64,000 bases of DNA. Origin: Pseudo-nitzschia pungens (Eukaryota; Bacillariophyta; Bacillariophyceae; Bacillariales; Bacillariaceae). Shown here piece by piece: positions 51,517-63,411 of the stretch. The stretch's first letter is position 1; each line of letters opens with the position of its first letter. The stretch covers positions 124,001-188,000 of the forward strand of contig CM074764.1 of NCBI GenBank assembly GCA_037355855.1, in the 5' to 3' direction. Under the pieces are notes generated by a model, which saw nothing but the letters and a program-made list of their open reading frames with translations, made no database searches and was not told the origin of the DNA. Made by a program: the position numbers and the translations under genes.

Positions 51517-53390
51517 TCAAAATGAATCGCTGTGGCGGTTCCTAGCGCACCAACGGCATTCCACTACCATATACTTATTGTAAGAACCGGTTGTAGACTA
51601 TCCGCAAACGCTTTGATTTTTCGGCAGTTTCGTCTCGTCTCGTCTCGTCTTCTTCTCGTTTTGTTTGTGTCCTTATATAACTTGTCATAATTGTACCCGT
51701 CTTCCCTAAGGATTCATGTCGCGTACGACGGCAGATGATTATGCCTAGAGAACACAATGGCACAGGTGCATACCGGTGTTTCTTCTGCGTTCCGTAATTT
51801 GATTGGAACATCTCTCTACCGTATATGGAACTTGACCGTTGAAGGGCACTGCCCAGCGGATGGCGATTATGCTAGTTCTCATGTTCTTAGTAATTTGGAG
51901 ATCTCAAAAAGTTCGTCGGGTGGGTCGTTTGAAGTCTCGGGATTTCCGTTGTCCACCAACATAGATTTCGGAGGCAGAAGGATCACGGAATGCTCGTCAC
52001 AGATGATGATGCATTTGTACCGTACAAATACGATGCGGTACGCAATTCATTATTAACATGACAGGAGGGGGCACTGCGCAGTAACCTTACGTGTAAATGG
52101 TGATGAGTTTTGATATTACGATTACTTCGCATTCCTCCTGTTATTTTTAGGAGCACGCAAAAAGTTCGCCTTGGATCTACTGGGAGTCTCGGTTTCTCCT
52201 TTCCTTTTCATAGTACGGGTAAACCTTACTTACCGTAGCCTTGAGAGAGGCAGAAAGGATCAAGCAAACGGGAATGCTCGTCAGAAGTTCACCAGAAGAC
52301 ATCTAGACGTGATGTATTGCAAGACGAGTAACCTTAACTTACCCAACACCGTACGGTATATTACTTGATGTGTCTTCAAACAATTCCGAGTAAGATTTAA
52401 CCTTACAAGTTACAAGAAGTAAATCCGAGACTCCGTCATGTTTTGGAAGAAAATTTCAATAGCGCCTGGAACATCAGGGTCGAGTTGAGGGTCTTTTGTA
52501 CCAGGGAAGGTAAAAACTTAGCCTTACCGTAGAAGAGTAGGATCCTTGTTCTCTACAGGTTCTCTAGGTCAAGTACTTAATTAATGATTAATGAAGCGTT
52601 ACGTACGTACGACGTACGTATAACGAAATGAAGTGTGTTGTTAACCTTACTTCCACTCCGTATCACTGTACTCGTATTCTCAAAATAGCGCCAGCATAAA
52701 AACATCAACAATTTTTAGGACACGCGCTCGGCATGGGTTGCATACCACTCCTAAGATTGTAGACCCATTTCTAAAACAATTTATCCATAAACTGACAAAA
52801 ATTAAATATCATACTGCTGAGGAGTGTAAGGTTGATTCTCCAGCATGTGTCAGAAGTGTGAACGACATGGACATCCATGAGACGCTTTCCATGAATTGTT
52901 CTCAGCCATCAAAAGTCATTCGATCTGTGAAAGAAAAACTCGGACACAGGACCTGCCGCATGCTAGTCTTCGGTTCATGCGTCCCATCAAGCGGTGGTCA
53001 ACGGTCGCCATATCTTTCTCTACCGGTATGAAACCGAATCGAGAATGCATCAATCGATCCACGCTTCCTCGTGGAAACCTTAGTCAACGTTAGTTTTGTG
53101 CACGCGCTTTCAAATGGGCGTCACGATCCCGGATTGATGATGTGATGGCGACATGATCCAGATGCGCGCGGGCAATGGATTTTCTCCATCTCATCTTCCG
53201 GCAACGCAACATGCTTCAAAACCGCACATAACAACGATGTTATCGTAGGAGTGGTTGCGTTGTTTTTTGTGCAGAATGGACCTAAAATCCAAAAAAATCC
53301 TAAACTTGATACTGAGAACACAATTCTCAATCTGGCAAATCACAAAATTGCAATCCACCCCCAAAAAAACAAACAGTAGTACTATCCAAC
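51517..53390. other. Intergenic, no recognised gene
   Basis: A GTCTC repeat lies at about 51628-51650. An ATG-started frame of 99 residues at 51757-52056 (MAQVHTGVSSAFRNLIG...) shows no known feature, and I regard it as probably chance. GTAAGGTTA words are frequent at 52080-52700. The last 100 bp are the leader of the FEA1-like gene. Confidence 0.45.
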
Positions 53391-55224
53391 ATGGTTTCCT
53401 TCAGCAAAGCCGCCTCTGCTCTTGTCTTTTTGGCATCGACCTCCTTCTCGGCCGCCGACAGCCGTCGTCTCTCCTACGAACGCATCGGAGGATACGAACC
53501 CGCCTCCCAGGTCACCGATCACGTGAGTAATACTAATATCATATTATCTTTTTTTTTCATCCGAAGGCACCTGTGCAAAAATCGGATAGTGTTCTCGAAA
53601 GATACACCGACTCGCGATTGCGGATCAGGGTCACCAGCTGTAGTTGACTTGGAGAACTGCTGATACAATATGCCAATTGCATATCTTTTTGACGCATCGG
53701 TCCAGTTATATCATGCGACTCAGTGTTGATGTTGGCCGTCGACAACGGTTCGACAATTCATTGATGTGCTGAATTTCGCTGACATCATCTTCGATATCTT
53801 TTACCGAATTCATTCGAATTCTGCAGAATGCTATTGACTTGGATCAAGAAGCAATGGAAGAACAATTGGCCCTTGCCACTTCGGAGTCCTACGCCAACGC
53901 CCTCAAGATCTACTCCGAGGGTGCTTACTCCAAATCCGTTGCCGAGGTTACCCTTTCTACCCCATTGACCGCCAATGTCCCCAAGGGAACAGTCATTATG
54001 GGAAAGAACACAGACGGAAACCAAGTCGCCGGAAAGGCCTATGAAGACAACGCCGCCGGAGCCACTACTCTTGCAGTTCAATACCAAACCTCCGACAGCC
54101 AGAAAAACTACGTCGGATGCCAGGTCGGTGCCGCCGTCAGCCCCAACACCGCCGGATGCTTTGCCGAATCCGGAAACCTCGACATCGACGGAACCAGCGT
54201 TGCCTACACCTACAACATTTTGTCCAACAACGTCGCCAAGCGATCCATGGCCGGATTCTCTACCTCCGCCCAAAACAAGATGTATGAGTGCGAGAACTGC
54301 CCATACAAGTTCTACAAGATGTTTTACGACTACTACGGAGCCTACGACTACGCCAACCAAATCGTCTTGGCCGCCTTTGCCGGTGAGAAGACAAAGTTCA
54401 GCAACTTCAACAACGACTTTGGACTCTACCAATACGAAGGAAGGGAACAAATCATCAAGAAGGCCACCGCCTACATGGTTGTCTGGATGTACGTGATCCG
54501 CGAGATGGAAGATGCCCTCGACGACTGCAAGGAGAACTGCACCATCGACAACTGCAACGACGATCCCGTCCACGCTTGGGACGAGGCCGTTGCCTTTTAC
54601 ACCGGATCCCTCGAGGGATCGGACGGATCCGGATCCGGAAAGCTTGCTTATACATTGGCCGACAAGCGTTGCTCCAACTTCAAGACCTGTGGTGAATTCG
54701 GAGACGACACCGCCGGAACCTCCGCTGTCAACAACGCCATGTTCGACGCATTCAACGTCGGACAGGCCAAGATCCTCGGCGGACAGTGTGCCTCCGCCCG
54801 CGCCGACAAGGAGAAGATCGAGAACCTCATGCTCATCCCACTCATCCAGGGAACCCTCCGATACGCTTGGAAGATGGAGAACGAGGCCTACAGCCAAAAG
54901 TCCGAGGCCGAGGGAGTCATCTTTGCCGCCTCCGTTCTCCCCGTCGTTGCCGCCTGCGACAAGGCCGCCGCCAAGACCATTGCCGACAACGTCAATGTTG
55001 GTGTTTCCGGAACTACCTCCTTCAGCGCCGTCAAGAAGGCCTTCGAATCCACCTACTCGTGCATGGGTGTCGAGGCATCCATGGTCGGAGGACTCTACGA
55101 TGCCGCCACCGGAGACTACTACGCCGGAGCCGCACCAAAGGGAGTCAAGTCTTCCGCCGCTTCCATGTCTGCCATGGCTGCCGCTGGAGTTGCCGCCGCT
55201 GCTTCCGCCGCTCTTCTCTTCTAA
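53391..55224 (+). CDS. FEA1/H43-like secreted protein, probable GPI anchor
   Basis: Exons 53391-53522 and 53827-55224, with a 304-nt GTGAGT...CTGCAG intron in phase, give 509 residues. The N-terminus is a signal peptide (MVSFSKAASALVFLASTSFS). The middle has CENCPYKFYKMFYDYYGAYD and WDEAVAFYTGSLEGSDGSG (about 295-313), then LADKRCSNFKTCGEF and IPLIQGTLRYAWKMENEAYS. This pattern is that of the FEA1/H43 family of secreted algal proteins induced by low iron or high CO2 and linked to iron assimilation. The C-terminus (KSSAASMSAMAAAGVAAAAS...ALLF) is a small-residue region followed by a hydrophobic end without a basic tail, as in GPI-anchored proteins. Codon use is strongly biased (GCC, TCC, GGA, AAG), unlike neighbouring genes, which suggests high expression. 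A role in iron capture at the cell surface is inferred from the family. Confidence 0.8.
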
Positions 55225-56344
55225 GCAACGCCGGGTTGCCATCAGCGCACGCAACATTGTTTTTCGTTATATACGTAAGAATGTTGTCATCCACCGCAAT
55301 CACAATTGCGGCGTACCTTCCGGCAAACTGCACGACACGAGACCGTCTCACGGACGGACACGGACACTACAGGAAACTTGATTCGTGCCGGTTCGGCCTT
55401 TTCTTGGGAGAGAAGATCGAAAAATTCCGTCGGTTGGATGATTGTTCATCTGCTTCTCTCCATTGCTAAAAACATGAGTTGTAGATTTTGATTTTAGTAT
55501 TTTGAATGTGGAGTTCCTTACTGATGTAAAAAAAATTAATTACGATTTAGACCATTATTATGAAATGCTACACAGCTCCGACGCAAATCGGCAATCTACT
55601 TCAATTCTTAAATACGGTTTCTCACTTATGCATGTAAGTTTCCCAATGAAAAGAAACAATTGGAGCACTAGTCTATCAAATTCATATCAATACAAATATT
55701 GAGTGTCGTTACTTTTTTCTACCGCTTACTTCTAGGTAAGATTAAGGTTACATCCTGCTTCTTGTTCGGATTTCAAAACAAAAATAGTAGAACGAAGTAC
55801 AAGTAAGAAATTTAGTACTAGTAGTAGTAAACCTTATTACGGTTGCTGTTCTAGTAGGACGTACTAAGGTTACTATTAATAGTATCCTATCGAAAGAGCT
55901 CTACGTGTACCTTGAACCTGGTACGTACCCAACGAACGTCGTTATGTATCACGACATAAAATTTTGTGCAGTAAGACTCGAAAAAGAATGGAATCCCTCA
56001 ACAATCTCGATATCGCCGAAGAGAACAGAAAACTGGTGTTCCATGCATTGCATCCCGACAGTAACTTACTTGTACCGGCACTGATATCGATGAGTGCAAG
56101 ATATGTGCCATTCCCACCGTAGAATCCTCTCAAACACGATGCTCTTTTTATGGCACCCGAGTAAGCAAGATCCATTCCTCGTTGCTGGTGGACGAGACTA
56201 AGAAGAATAACGGTAGAACAGTCCCACAGACGGTGCAGTGCCGTTCAGAACCGAACCGAGCCGGAAACGCAACACAGGAAATACCAACATCGAGAGAAAA
56301 TAACCTCGGCCAAAGCAAAGTGACGAAAAACTACCATCTTTACA
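55225..56344. other. Intergenic, no recognised gene
   Basis: 3' flank of the FEA1-like gene followed by AT-rich DNA. GTAAGGTTA/TAGTACTAGTAG words are concentrated at 55735-55935. No gene recognised. Confidence 0.5.
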
Positions 56345-58378
56345 ATGAATCGAGCCATCGTTAGCATTCCCGAACATCGTGATCCGCCGTCCTCGATCCC
56401 ATCATCCCTTTCTACCGGTAGGAAGCGACGCAGATCTCTCGGCACAACCCCAAAGAACGACCAGGTTTGCGAGGAGGAGGGGGAGGAAGACGACGAGGAT
56501 CATTTTGAGGCTTACGAGCAATCGCAACACCACCATTTTGACTGTCCCACCACCCAGAAAGGAGACAAAAAGCGGAGGCGGACCGTCAGCAACGACGACA
56601 ACGACGACGACAACGGTAAGAATGATGATTTCCAAGACAGGAAAGACGAAATAAAAGTAGTGAACGTTCCGTTGGCAGAGAAAGATCTCACCCGCGTGGA
56701 TCGGGAAAAAGGTGGCGACAGCACCAACGAGAACAATAAAGACTATAACGAAGACAACGACGACGAAGTACAAGTCGTAGAAGCTCCATCGGTAAAGAAA
56801 TCCCTCGTTCCGGGACAGCGGTTGCTTCTCGGTACAAGCGGCGCCAGCGATGCTGCGGTCGCAAAAATGGATCCGGACGAAGGAGACGTCACCAACGGTA
56901 TTAAGAAAGCGGACAACGATGACGAAGTACGTGTTGTGGAAGCTCCGTTGATAGAACCCTCGTTCCTACTGGGGTATCGGGTGCCGCTCGGTGCGACCCG
57001 TGCATTCCGTCCGGAAACACAACGCCACGAAAGCAACAACAGCAGTAGCAGCAACAACAATGACAATAACAAAATTAACAATGAGGAGGAGGAAGTCGAG
57101 ATCCTCGGTGCCCAGGGAGGCTACAATCCCCTTTCGGACTTTCCCCACGCGCGGGAGGACTGCGTGGTGCACCCGTTTTCGTTCGGATCCGACAATGTCA
57201 AGTTTTGCAAGAATTGTTACTGCTATGCCTGCGACATTCCGGCCTCTGAGTGCAAAAACTGGAAGGTTCATTCCCAGGCCCGGCGGGACCATTCCGCCTG
57301 GAAGAGGCTCCGGCAAAATCAGCTACAAAAACAACGAAAACAGCAGCAGCAGCAACAACGCAAGGACCCCCTCGCAACTACTGCCTCCCGCCCACCACCG
57401 CAGCCGCCGCCACGGCAGCGTTCAGCACCATCACGGCGACCGCACGTGCCACAAGGACCCGGCATTGCCCGATCCCAGCAGCAACGGCGGCAGCTGCTGG
57501 AGGAGCGCCGGCAACTCGGGCCCTCGGTCCGGGAGCAGCGCATTCGGGAGCAACAGGCTGAATACCGAAGGCGACTCGAGGCACGGCGGGGAAAGGAGCC
57601 ACAACAAGCAGCAAACGTCACTGTGCGATCACTGGAGGATCGACGAAAGCAGCAGCAGCAGGCTCAGGCGCTGCAGCAGATGATGCACGGGGAACGAAAG
57701 TATTACTGTGACGAAATACAGGGCGAATTGGTCCCAATCACGACCGACGCGTCCCGGTCTCGCGCGGAACATGCTCCCCCCGAGCGGCGGCCCCGCTCCT
57801 TTTCGCTCGGAGGCCTGTGTAGCCGGGTTAAAGACGCCGAGCGGCACCAGAAAGCCCACCTCGAGCGAGAGGCCGAGTGGGAGCGGGAGCAGCGATCCCT
57901 GCAACAGGAACGCAATGCAGACTGGAGGGAGAAGTTTGGAGTCAATCCGCCGAGGACTGGCAACCAAACACACAAGAAGAAACAGAAGCAGCAACAAACA
58001 TTGCAGAGACAACCGCAGAGCCAATTGAAAAGGCAACTACAGAGAGAAACACACAAACAAACACAGAGACAACGACAGAGAGGACCACAGAGCCAGCAAT
58101 CGCAGAAAACATCGCAGCACAAAGAACCTCGGAGACAACTCAACTGGCAACCGCCGAAGCAGCCCCAGAGACAATCGCAGAAACAGAAACAGAATGAGCA
58201 GCAATTACAGCAGAAGCAACAACCACAACGGCTGCTACCGGTGAGGCACCTGTATTGCACGGGATGCCTTTCGAACGGTCCCCTCGAGGCGTTTTCGGCT
58301 GCGGAGCGAGAGAAGGGATTGAAGGGACGCTACGCGAGATGTCGATCGTGCGAAGCGCGGTTCAAAACCGCGGGCTGA
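56345..58378 (+). CDS. Gln/Arg-rich Cys-cluster protein with four SUMO-interaction-like motifs
   Basis: 677 residues, single exon, ATG in context ttacaATG. Basic stretches GRKRRR (25-30) and DKKRRR (74-79) could be nuclear signals. Four short hydrophobic cores in acidic surroundings follow: DEIKVVNVPL (core 103-106), DDEVQVVEAP (142-145), DDEVRVVEAP (195-198) and EEEVEILGA (251-254). They match the SUMO-interaction motif pattern. A Cys/His cluster at 273-305 (CVVHPFSFGSDNVKFCKNCY, then CYACDIPASECKNW) resembles a CxxCYCYxCDxP motif I associate with plant RPM1-interacting/RIN13-like and protist proteins. A long Gln/Arg-rich part, mostly 320-620, is likely coiled or disordered. The C-terminus has two CxxC pairs (C638/C641, C666/C669) around FSAAEREKGLKGRYARCRSC, as in a Stc1-like zinc ribbon. 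Probably a nuclear scaffold; no activity assigned. Confidence 0.75.
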   Translation: MNRAIVSIPEHRDPPSSIPSSLSTGRKRRRSLGTTPKNDQVCEEEGEEDDEDHFEAYEQSQHHHFDCPTTQKGDKKRRRTVSNDDNDDDNGKNDDFQDRKDEIKVVNVPLAEKDLTRVDREKGGDSTNENNKDYNEDNDDEVQVVEAPSVKKSLVPGQRLLLGTSGASDAAVAKMDPDEGDVTNGIKKADNDDEVRVVEAPLIEPSFLLGYRVPLGATRAFRPETQRHESNNSSSSNNNDNNKINNEEEEVEILGAQGGYNPLSDFPHAREDCVVHPFSFGSDNVKFCKNCYCYACDIPASECKNWKVHSQARRDHSAWKRLRQNQLQKQRKQQQQQQRKDPLATTASRPPPQPPPRQRSAPSRRPHVPQGPGIARSQQQRRQLLEERRQLGPSVREQRIREQQAEYRRRLEARRGKEPQQAANVTVRSLEDRRKQQQQAQALQQMMHGERKYYCDEIQGELVPITTDASRSRAEHAPPERRPRSFSLGGLCSRVKDAERHQKAHLEREAEWEREQRSLQQERNADWREKFGVNPPRTGNQTHKKKQKQQQTLQRQPQSQLKRQLQRETHKQTQRQRQRGPQSQQSQKTSQHKEPRRQLNWQPPKQPQRQSQKQKQNEQQLQQKQQPQRLLPVRHLYCTGCLSNGPLEAFSAAEREKGLKGRYARCRSCEARFKTAG

Positions 58379-60171
58379 GCAGCGAATGAAGGAGTGATTG
58401 AATGAATGAATGAATGAACGAACGAACGAAGGAACACCGCAACACAAAGCAGAGCAACACAAAACAAGACAATTCCTGCTGGGTCGGTGCTTCTCGATCG
58501 ATCGATTTGGGAGTCGTGCAAGCTCGAGCAAATTTGAAAAGCAATGGCCCTTGGATGACGAATGGCTTGTCTTATTGGATATAAATACGCTGCAGCAATC
58601 GTAGACTTTTACGCGAAAGGATATGGATGAACAATCGAAAACCGAAGGACTTTGGTGTAAGGCTCCGGGAAACCCCAGAAACAGGATTGATTCTTCCTGC
58701 CAGGGGAAGAAGTTGGAGAAGCAGTCAGATAGGCAGGCAAGCAGGGATGCAGGCAGGGAGGCAGACAGGCAGGCAGGCAGCTAGTACACCACCATTTATA
58801 TGCATCGATGATCATATGCACCGATGATCCATCCAAAGGGCAGCGCAACGCAAGCCTAGCAGGAGACGGGAGACATGTCAACAATCCCACTGTTTCATCG
58901 CAGTTTCCACGGTACTGTATTCGCCAAGCAAAATCTCGCGAGCCTTTCTCGATGCATATTCACGACTCCGTTGGGTTGCGGTCGATATCGAAATCACAAC
59001 AAGATGCCTCTCGGAACAATTTATCATTGATTTCGCAACGTTGCTATTGGCAGAAGGACGCATGTCCAAAACAGGACGGAACCGCTTTTATTCGACTACT
59101 ACCTACCTAGTAGAACATTCGATTCCTCCTCTCTATCTATTCCTTTTGGTGAGCAAGGACTTGCCTCTAGGTATTGCTTACACGGACAAGATCAGTCGCG
59201 GTCGTACTCCCCCTTTCTTCTGGAAGATTGGGAGGGAAGGAACCGAAGCCAGAAACCAATGGTCCACAGATGATGGTTCGGTCTCTCTCGGTTTCGTGTT
59301 TGGATCCCGGATGGATCTGCTATATTCAGTCCAGCCATACCCTTCCGAATGAATCTCCTGATACTGTAGACAGTAAGATCTTACTTGCACTATTGAATAA
59401 TAGAAGTTTAGAGTTCCTTTTGTAGCATCAAACACCTCAAACCACATGTTCTGTACGGTAAGATATCTAACATGATGGTGAATGTATTGCGAGGAGTATT
59501 AGCACGGCGCATCAACTCCAACCTGTCGTGTGACATGATAAAACGACGGAGTTGCTCGCGGAAGGAATCAATCATCGAACCGAGTAAGATAATATTATGT
59601 GGCACGACTTGAAAGTCACCTCGACTCCATAGGTGCACGTGCTTCAAATACAAGTACCAGTTGTCGTATCCCATGTACGGCATCGTATCCGTTGCCAATA
59701 GAGTTGACGACAAGATGCAGACGGGAAAAATTAAGTTGCACACTGGTATCTACGTTGTAAAAATAAAAAATACCTGGCATGCGTCGAAAGAAAATGATAC
59801 TTTCCGGCCGTTGGAAGATGTGCTGGTGAATTTTTGAAAGTATGTTAGAACTTGAAGGGAGAGATTAGAAGAGAAAAAAGAAACGTAGCTTCTTTTTTCA
59901 CATATTTTCTTCGGTTTTGGCGTCGTTCGTTTGTCACACTTCAATCCAGCACATATGAGATAACAATTGTCACTCCTTTACCTCACGGTATTCACATCTA
60001 CACAAAGAGACTCCGACAAATATTGCAATCGGAACAGAACAGAGTAGATCGCATTGCATTGCATCACATCGCATCGCATCGCATTCGATCCGAACAAACG
60101 CAACAAAACATAAGATTCCCGTACGTACCACGTGGTAATCATAAGAACAAGAACACTCCCAACCAACAAGA
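58379..60171. other. Intergenic, no recognised gene
   Basis: GAAT/GAAC repeats (58400-58432), a GGCA repeat (58730-58782) and GCATC/GCATT five-base repeats (about 60050-60085) occur. On the minus strand a frame at 59408-59743 contains YDNWYLYLKHVHLWSRGDFQ and REQLRRFIMSHDRLELMRRA and looks somewhat protein-like, but it has no partner exon and no family that I recognise; it may be a gene remnant. Confidence 0.45.
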
Positions 60172-61245
60172 ATGTCGTTCGCAGAAACCGAGATCTCTCT
60201 CCTTCCCCTAGCCGGCTGCCGAAAGCCCAAGATCGGTGACAGCAACATCGATGGCGACGACGACAACGTGCAGGGCCGATCGAGCGGCAGCCGCCACGAT
60301 TCGTGCGTTTTGCTAATGGACGATTGCGCCTACGACTTTGTCAATCCCATCGAGATGGACGTGATCATCGACCATCCCACCTGCAACAGCGTGCCATCGA
60401 CGCCCATTGGCCACTGCGGCTCTCACGTGCTGGGTCACCCACGCCAGTGCGCCATTGCTCCCGGATCCTGCGCAGATCCCGATTCGTGGGTGCGGCCCTC
60501 CCAGAGCATGAGCCAGTACGTCAATGCCAATTTCGGCTGCACGATCCTGCAGGACCTGAACTACGACAACAAGAACCACGACTACCACGAGGGCGGGGCG
60601 CTCACCCGCTACACCGGCTGCAAGGGCGGCGCGATGGAGAAGGATGCGCTGGACGTGGAGGGATCGGTGACGAGCGACGGCGCCATTTGCGTCGCCACCG
60701 TAGCCGAGTGCCTCGAGCTAGTGGGGGAGAACGACGACGACGATGCCGCGAGCTTTGAGATCGACCTTGTGCACGAAGAGTGCGACTGCAGCAAGACCCG
60801 CACCGGAGCATGCTTTCGCTTGAAAGACGCGCTGGACTCGAGCGTAAACGTCATGGACCGGTATTTCTGTGCCATTGAACCGGAGGTCTGCGACTTGGAA
60901 CTCGGACTGACCTACCAGAGCGTCGACCAACTGATGCGGTATACGGACATTGACTGCCGGCTCTGCGATGCCCGGTCCGTGATCGACTACAAGGTCACCG
61001 TCTCCAAGCTCAAGCCCGAGAAGACGGGAAACGCGGCCGTGTTTGGGATTGCCTTTGGAAGCGCCATTGGGTCGGTGATCTTTTTGGTGCTCCTGCACAG
61101 TGGATTCTTGTGGCTCAAGGGCAAGAAATCCTCGCCGGTGGCCGATCTATCCGAGGCCGGTGTTGATGCCGATGTTGATGCCTCTGTGGTCGATCTCGAT
61201 GCCGACACGGAAGACGTCAAGGTACACGAAGCAGAATTCTCGTAA
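60172..61245 (+). CDS. Cys-rich single-pass membrane protein, function unknown
   Basis: 357 residues, single exon, ATG in context aacaagaATGT. About 20 Cys are spread over residues 16-265 (for example SCVLLMDDCAYDFVNP, GHCGSHVLGHPRQC, CDCSKTRTGACFRL, YFCAIEPEVCDLEL, DCRLCDARS), as in a disulphide-bonded extracellular domain. One hydrophobic segment at about 286-314 (AAVFGIAFGSAIGSVIFLVL) is followed by basic residues (KGKKS) and an acidic 35-residue tail. This fits a type I surface protein, yet the N-terminus (MSFAETEISLLPLAGCRKPK) is not a signal peptide, so an upstream exon may be missing or the segment acts as a signal anchor. No family recognised. Confidence 0.7.
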   Translation: MSFAETEISLLPLAGCRKPKIGDSNIDGDDDNVQGRSSGSRHDSCVLLMDDCAYDFVNPIEMDVIIDHPTCNSVPSTPIGHCGSHVLGHPRQCAIAPGSCADPDSWVRPSQSMSQYVNANFGCTILQDLNYDNKNHDYHEGGALTRYTGCKGGAMEKDALDVEGSVTSDGAICVATVAECLELVGENDDDDAASFEIDLVHEECDCSKTRTGACFRLKDALDSSVNVMDRYFCAIEPEVCDLELGLTYQSVDQLMRYTDIDCRLCDARSVIDYKVTVSKLKPEKTGNAAVFGIAFGSAIGSVIFLVLLHSGFLWLKGKKSSPVADLSEAGVDADVDASVVDLDADTEDVKVHEAEFS

Positions 61246-63411
61246 TCGGAGTTTGGTACCGTACCAGAATGCTGCTGCGGGTATGAACGCGGACGATGCA
61301 CTTTTTGTAACACTTACACACACACACACACACACACGAACACTACACGCATGCTATTATATATTTTTGTAATTTTTGCATTTGTAATTCCATTTGCACG
61401 AGCATGCAATTAGAATGTAGTCTGATCTAGAACTGTCTGCCGCGCCTCCAATATACATACGGGGTCATTCGACTTCGGGTAGTCTGCCAAAATCGAAGGG
61501 TGAGCAGACGTTGACTCTCGGTGGTGGTTTCTGTCACCAACCCGTCCACCATGCCGTGTCGTGCCATTGGGCTGCTCGGTGCCGTATCGTGCGAAGTTGT
61601 TGCAAGAACGCGAGGCACAAGGGAACTGGGATGGCATGTTGCGAGATGCGATGCGATGCGATGCGATGCGATGCGATGGAATGGAATGGAATGCAAAGAG
61701 ATGAATTAAAGAAGAGGCAGAAGACTGGGATCCGATGACAATTGAACGAAACTGGTGACGGGAACATAGGTGCATAATATAGATATCGACATATGTGCAA
61801 GAGCAGGAGCAGGAACGAGAGCAACAGGAGAGGCCCTGGGAGCGAAAAGGCTTCCGGGAACATTGCGTTGCCTTGTCCACAAACCAATACATTTTCCATC
61901 CATTCCTCTTCATTTCTGGGGTGCTGTAGATTGTACGCAATGACCTAGGTAGTGATTTGATCGTATCGTCTCGTCTCGTATCTTTTCGGATCGGACACGA
62001 CCGCACCCGGCTGCTAGCTAGAATACACTCTACTGCTTGCAACTCCACCAATACTTTGCATACACTAATATTTTTGTTTTTGTATTAGCATGTTAACACC
62101 GGTCAAACAATTAGATCGATCGAAACCTCTCACTAGAGACATCGAACCCTTCCATTGCTTCCTCAACCAATTCAGAGTCGTCAAGCTAGTAGTCAAATAC
62201 TACACTGTTGTGTTCTGTTGGATCGAACAAAGTAATCATGGGTCCACCGGAACGGGAACCGCAGTCTCTTAGCAAACGTTTCAGTGGATCATTACGAAGT
62301 TTTACGTATTTGATAACTAGAAACTCGTGCTTGTCAGCACGTTTCTCGGAGTGATAACACACACACAAATTCACACACAAGTGCATAAAAAACCTTACCA
62401 CAGATGGTGCCGAAGAAGTGATCGCCGAGGCACCATGCCGCCAAAATGTAATGAAATGAAATCAAACCAGATCAAACCAGAACACATCACATCACATAAC
62501 ACCAAAGTATTGTATCCCGGCAAGTCGCAATGATTCTGACGAGAGAGACACACCTCCCACTGTTGCTCGCACTGTTTGATTGATTGGAGCATTTCTATGG
62601 AACCGCATATTAACCCTTCCCACGTGAACAGGTTTGTTCCCTGTGGAGATGGAAGAGCGTTGTGATTCTGCTTTCACGCACTCTGTTATTATGTGATTCA
62701 ACAATCAAAGAACAACAATACTCACCGTTGTCTGGTTGAAGGTTCAGCAGCAAGCAAACACCGAACTGTCTTCCAGGTGTCGGGCTTCTCTTCATCGTTA
62801 TCGTTCTCATTCTCGTTGTTGCTCACATTTATGGTCCCGAATGCTGTTTTGGCGAATGTCATTCAGGATCACAAACGAGTGACTCGCTCTCCCATCGCTC
62901 GGGGGATCTAGTTGCAATCGCAATGGCGAACCTCGAGAGTGTGGCTCCCAAAAAGTGAAGGAAGGGAAATACCATAATAATTTTAGTATTACGAAGTACT
63001 ATACTAGTAATAATATATGGCACTTCTAATTATTATGCAAAGTACAAGTAGTAGTAACTTACTTCTATTAGTTTCGGATGTAGAACGAGTGATACAGTGC
63101 GATGCGTGCTTCTTTCATTATGGATCCCGGCCTGCTATGGAATATTCATATCGCGCGAGATTTTATCCGAGGAACAAATGACCGTTCATAATGTTGCTGC
63201 GAATGTCTCGAGTTCTCGACAGAGAAGCCTCTGGTCCCCATAGCGCATTGTTTTAATCGTTTTGGGTTGTTTTGTTACGCCTTTTCGGTCGAGCAGAGTG
63301 GTCGTCGAGACAAATTGGGTTAGTCTTTCTTCCAATCGACGCGCTATTGACTCTTGCCGTAAGCACGCAACCAAACAAGAAAGCAAACAATGCAAGCACG
63401 TGTAATTTCGC
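61246..63411. other. Intergenic, no recognised gene
   Basis: A CA dinucleotide run (61316-61340) and GATGC followed by GGAAT five-base repeats (about 61646-61692) are present. Overlapping frames at 61410-62051 and 62300-62900 have no recognisable content. TAG/GTA words occur near 62985-63065. Confidence 0.45.

Noticed and set aside
51757..52056. 99-codon ATG frame
   Set aside because: No recognisable feature and no supporting context; treated as chance.
53785..55257. 490-codon minus frame opposite the FEA1-like gene
   Set aside because: Caused by the biased codons of the sense gene (GCC/TCC/GGA). Its Gly/Val/Ser-rich product has no family resemblance.
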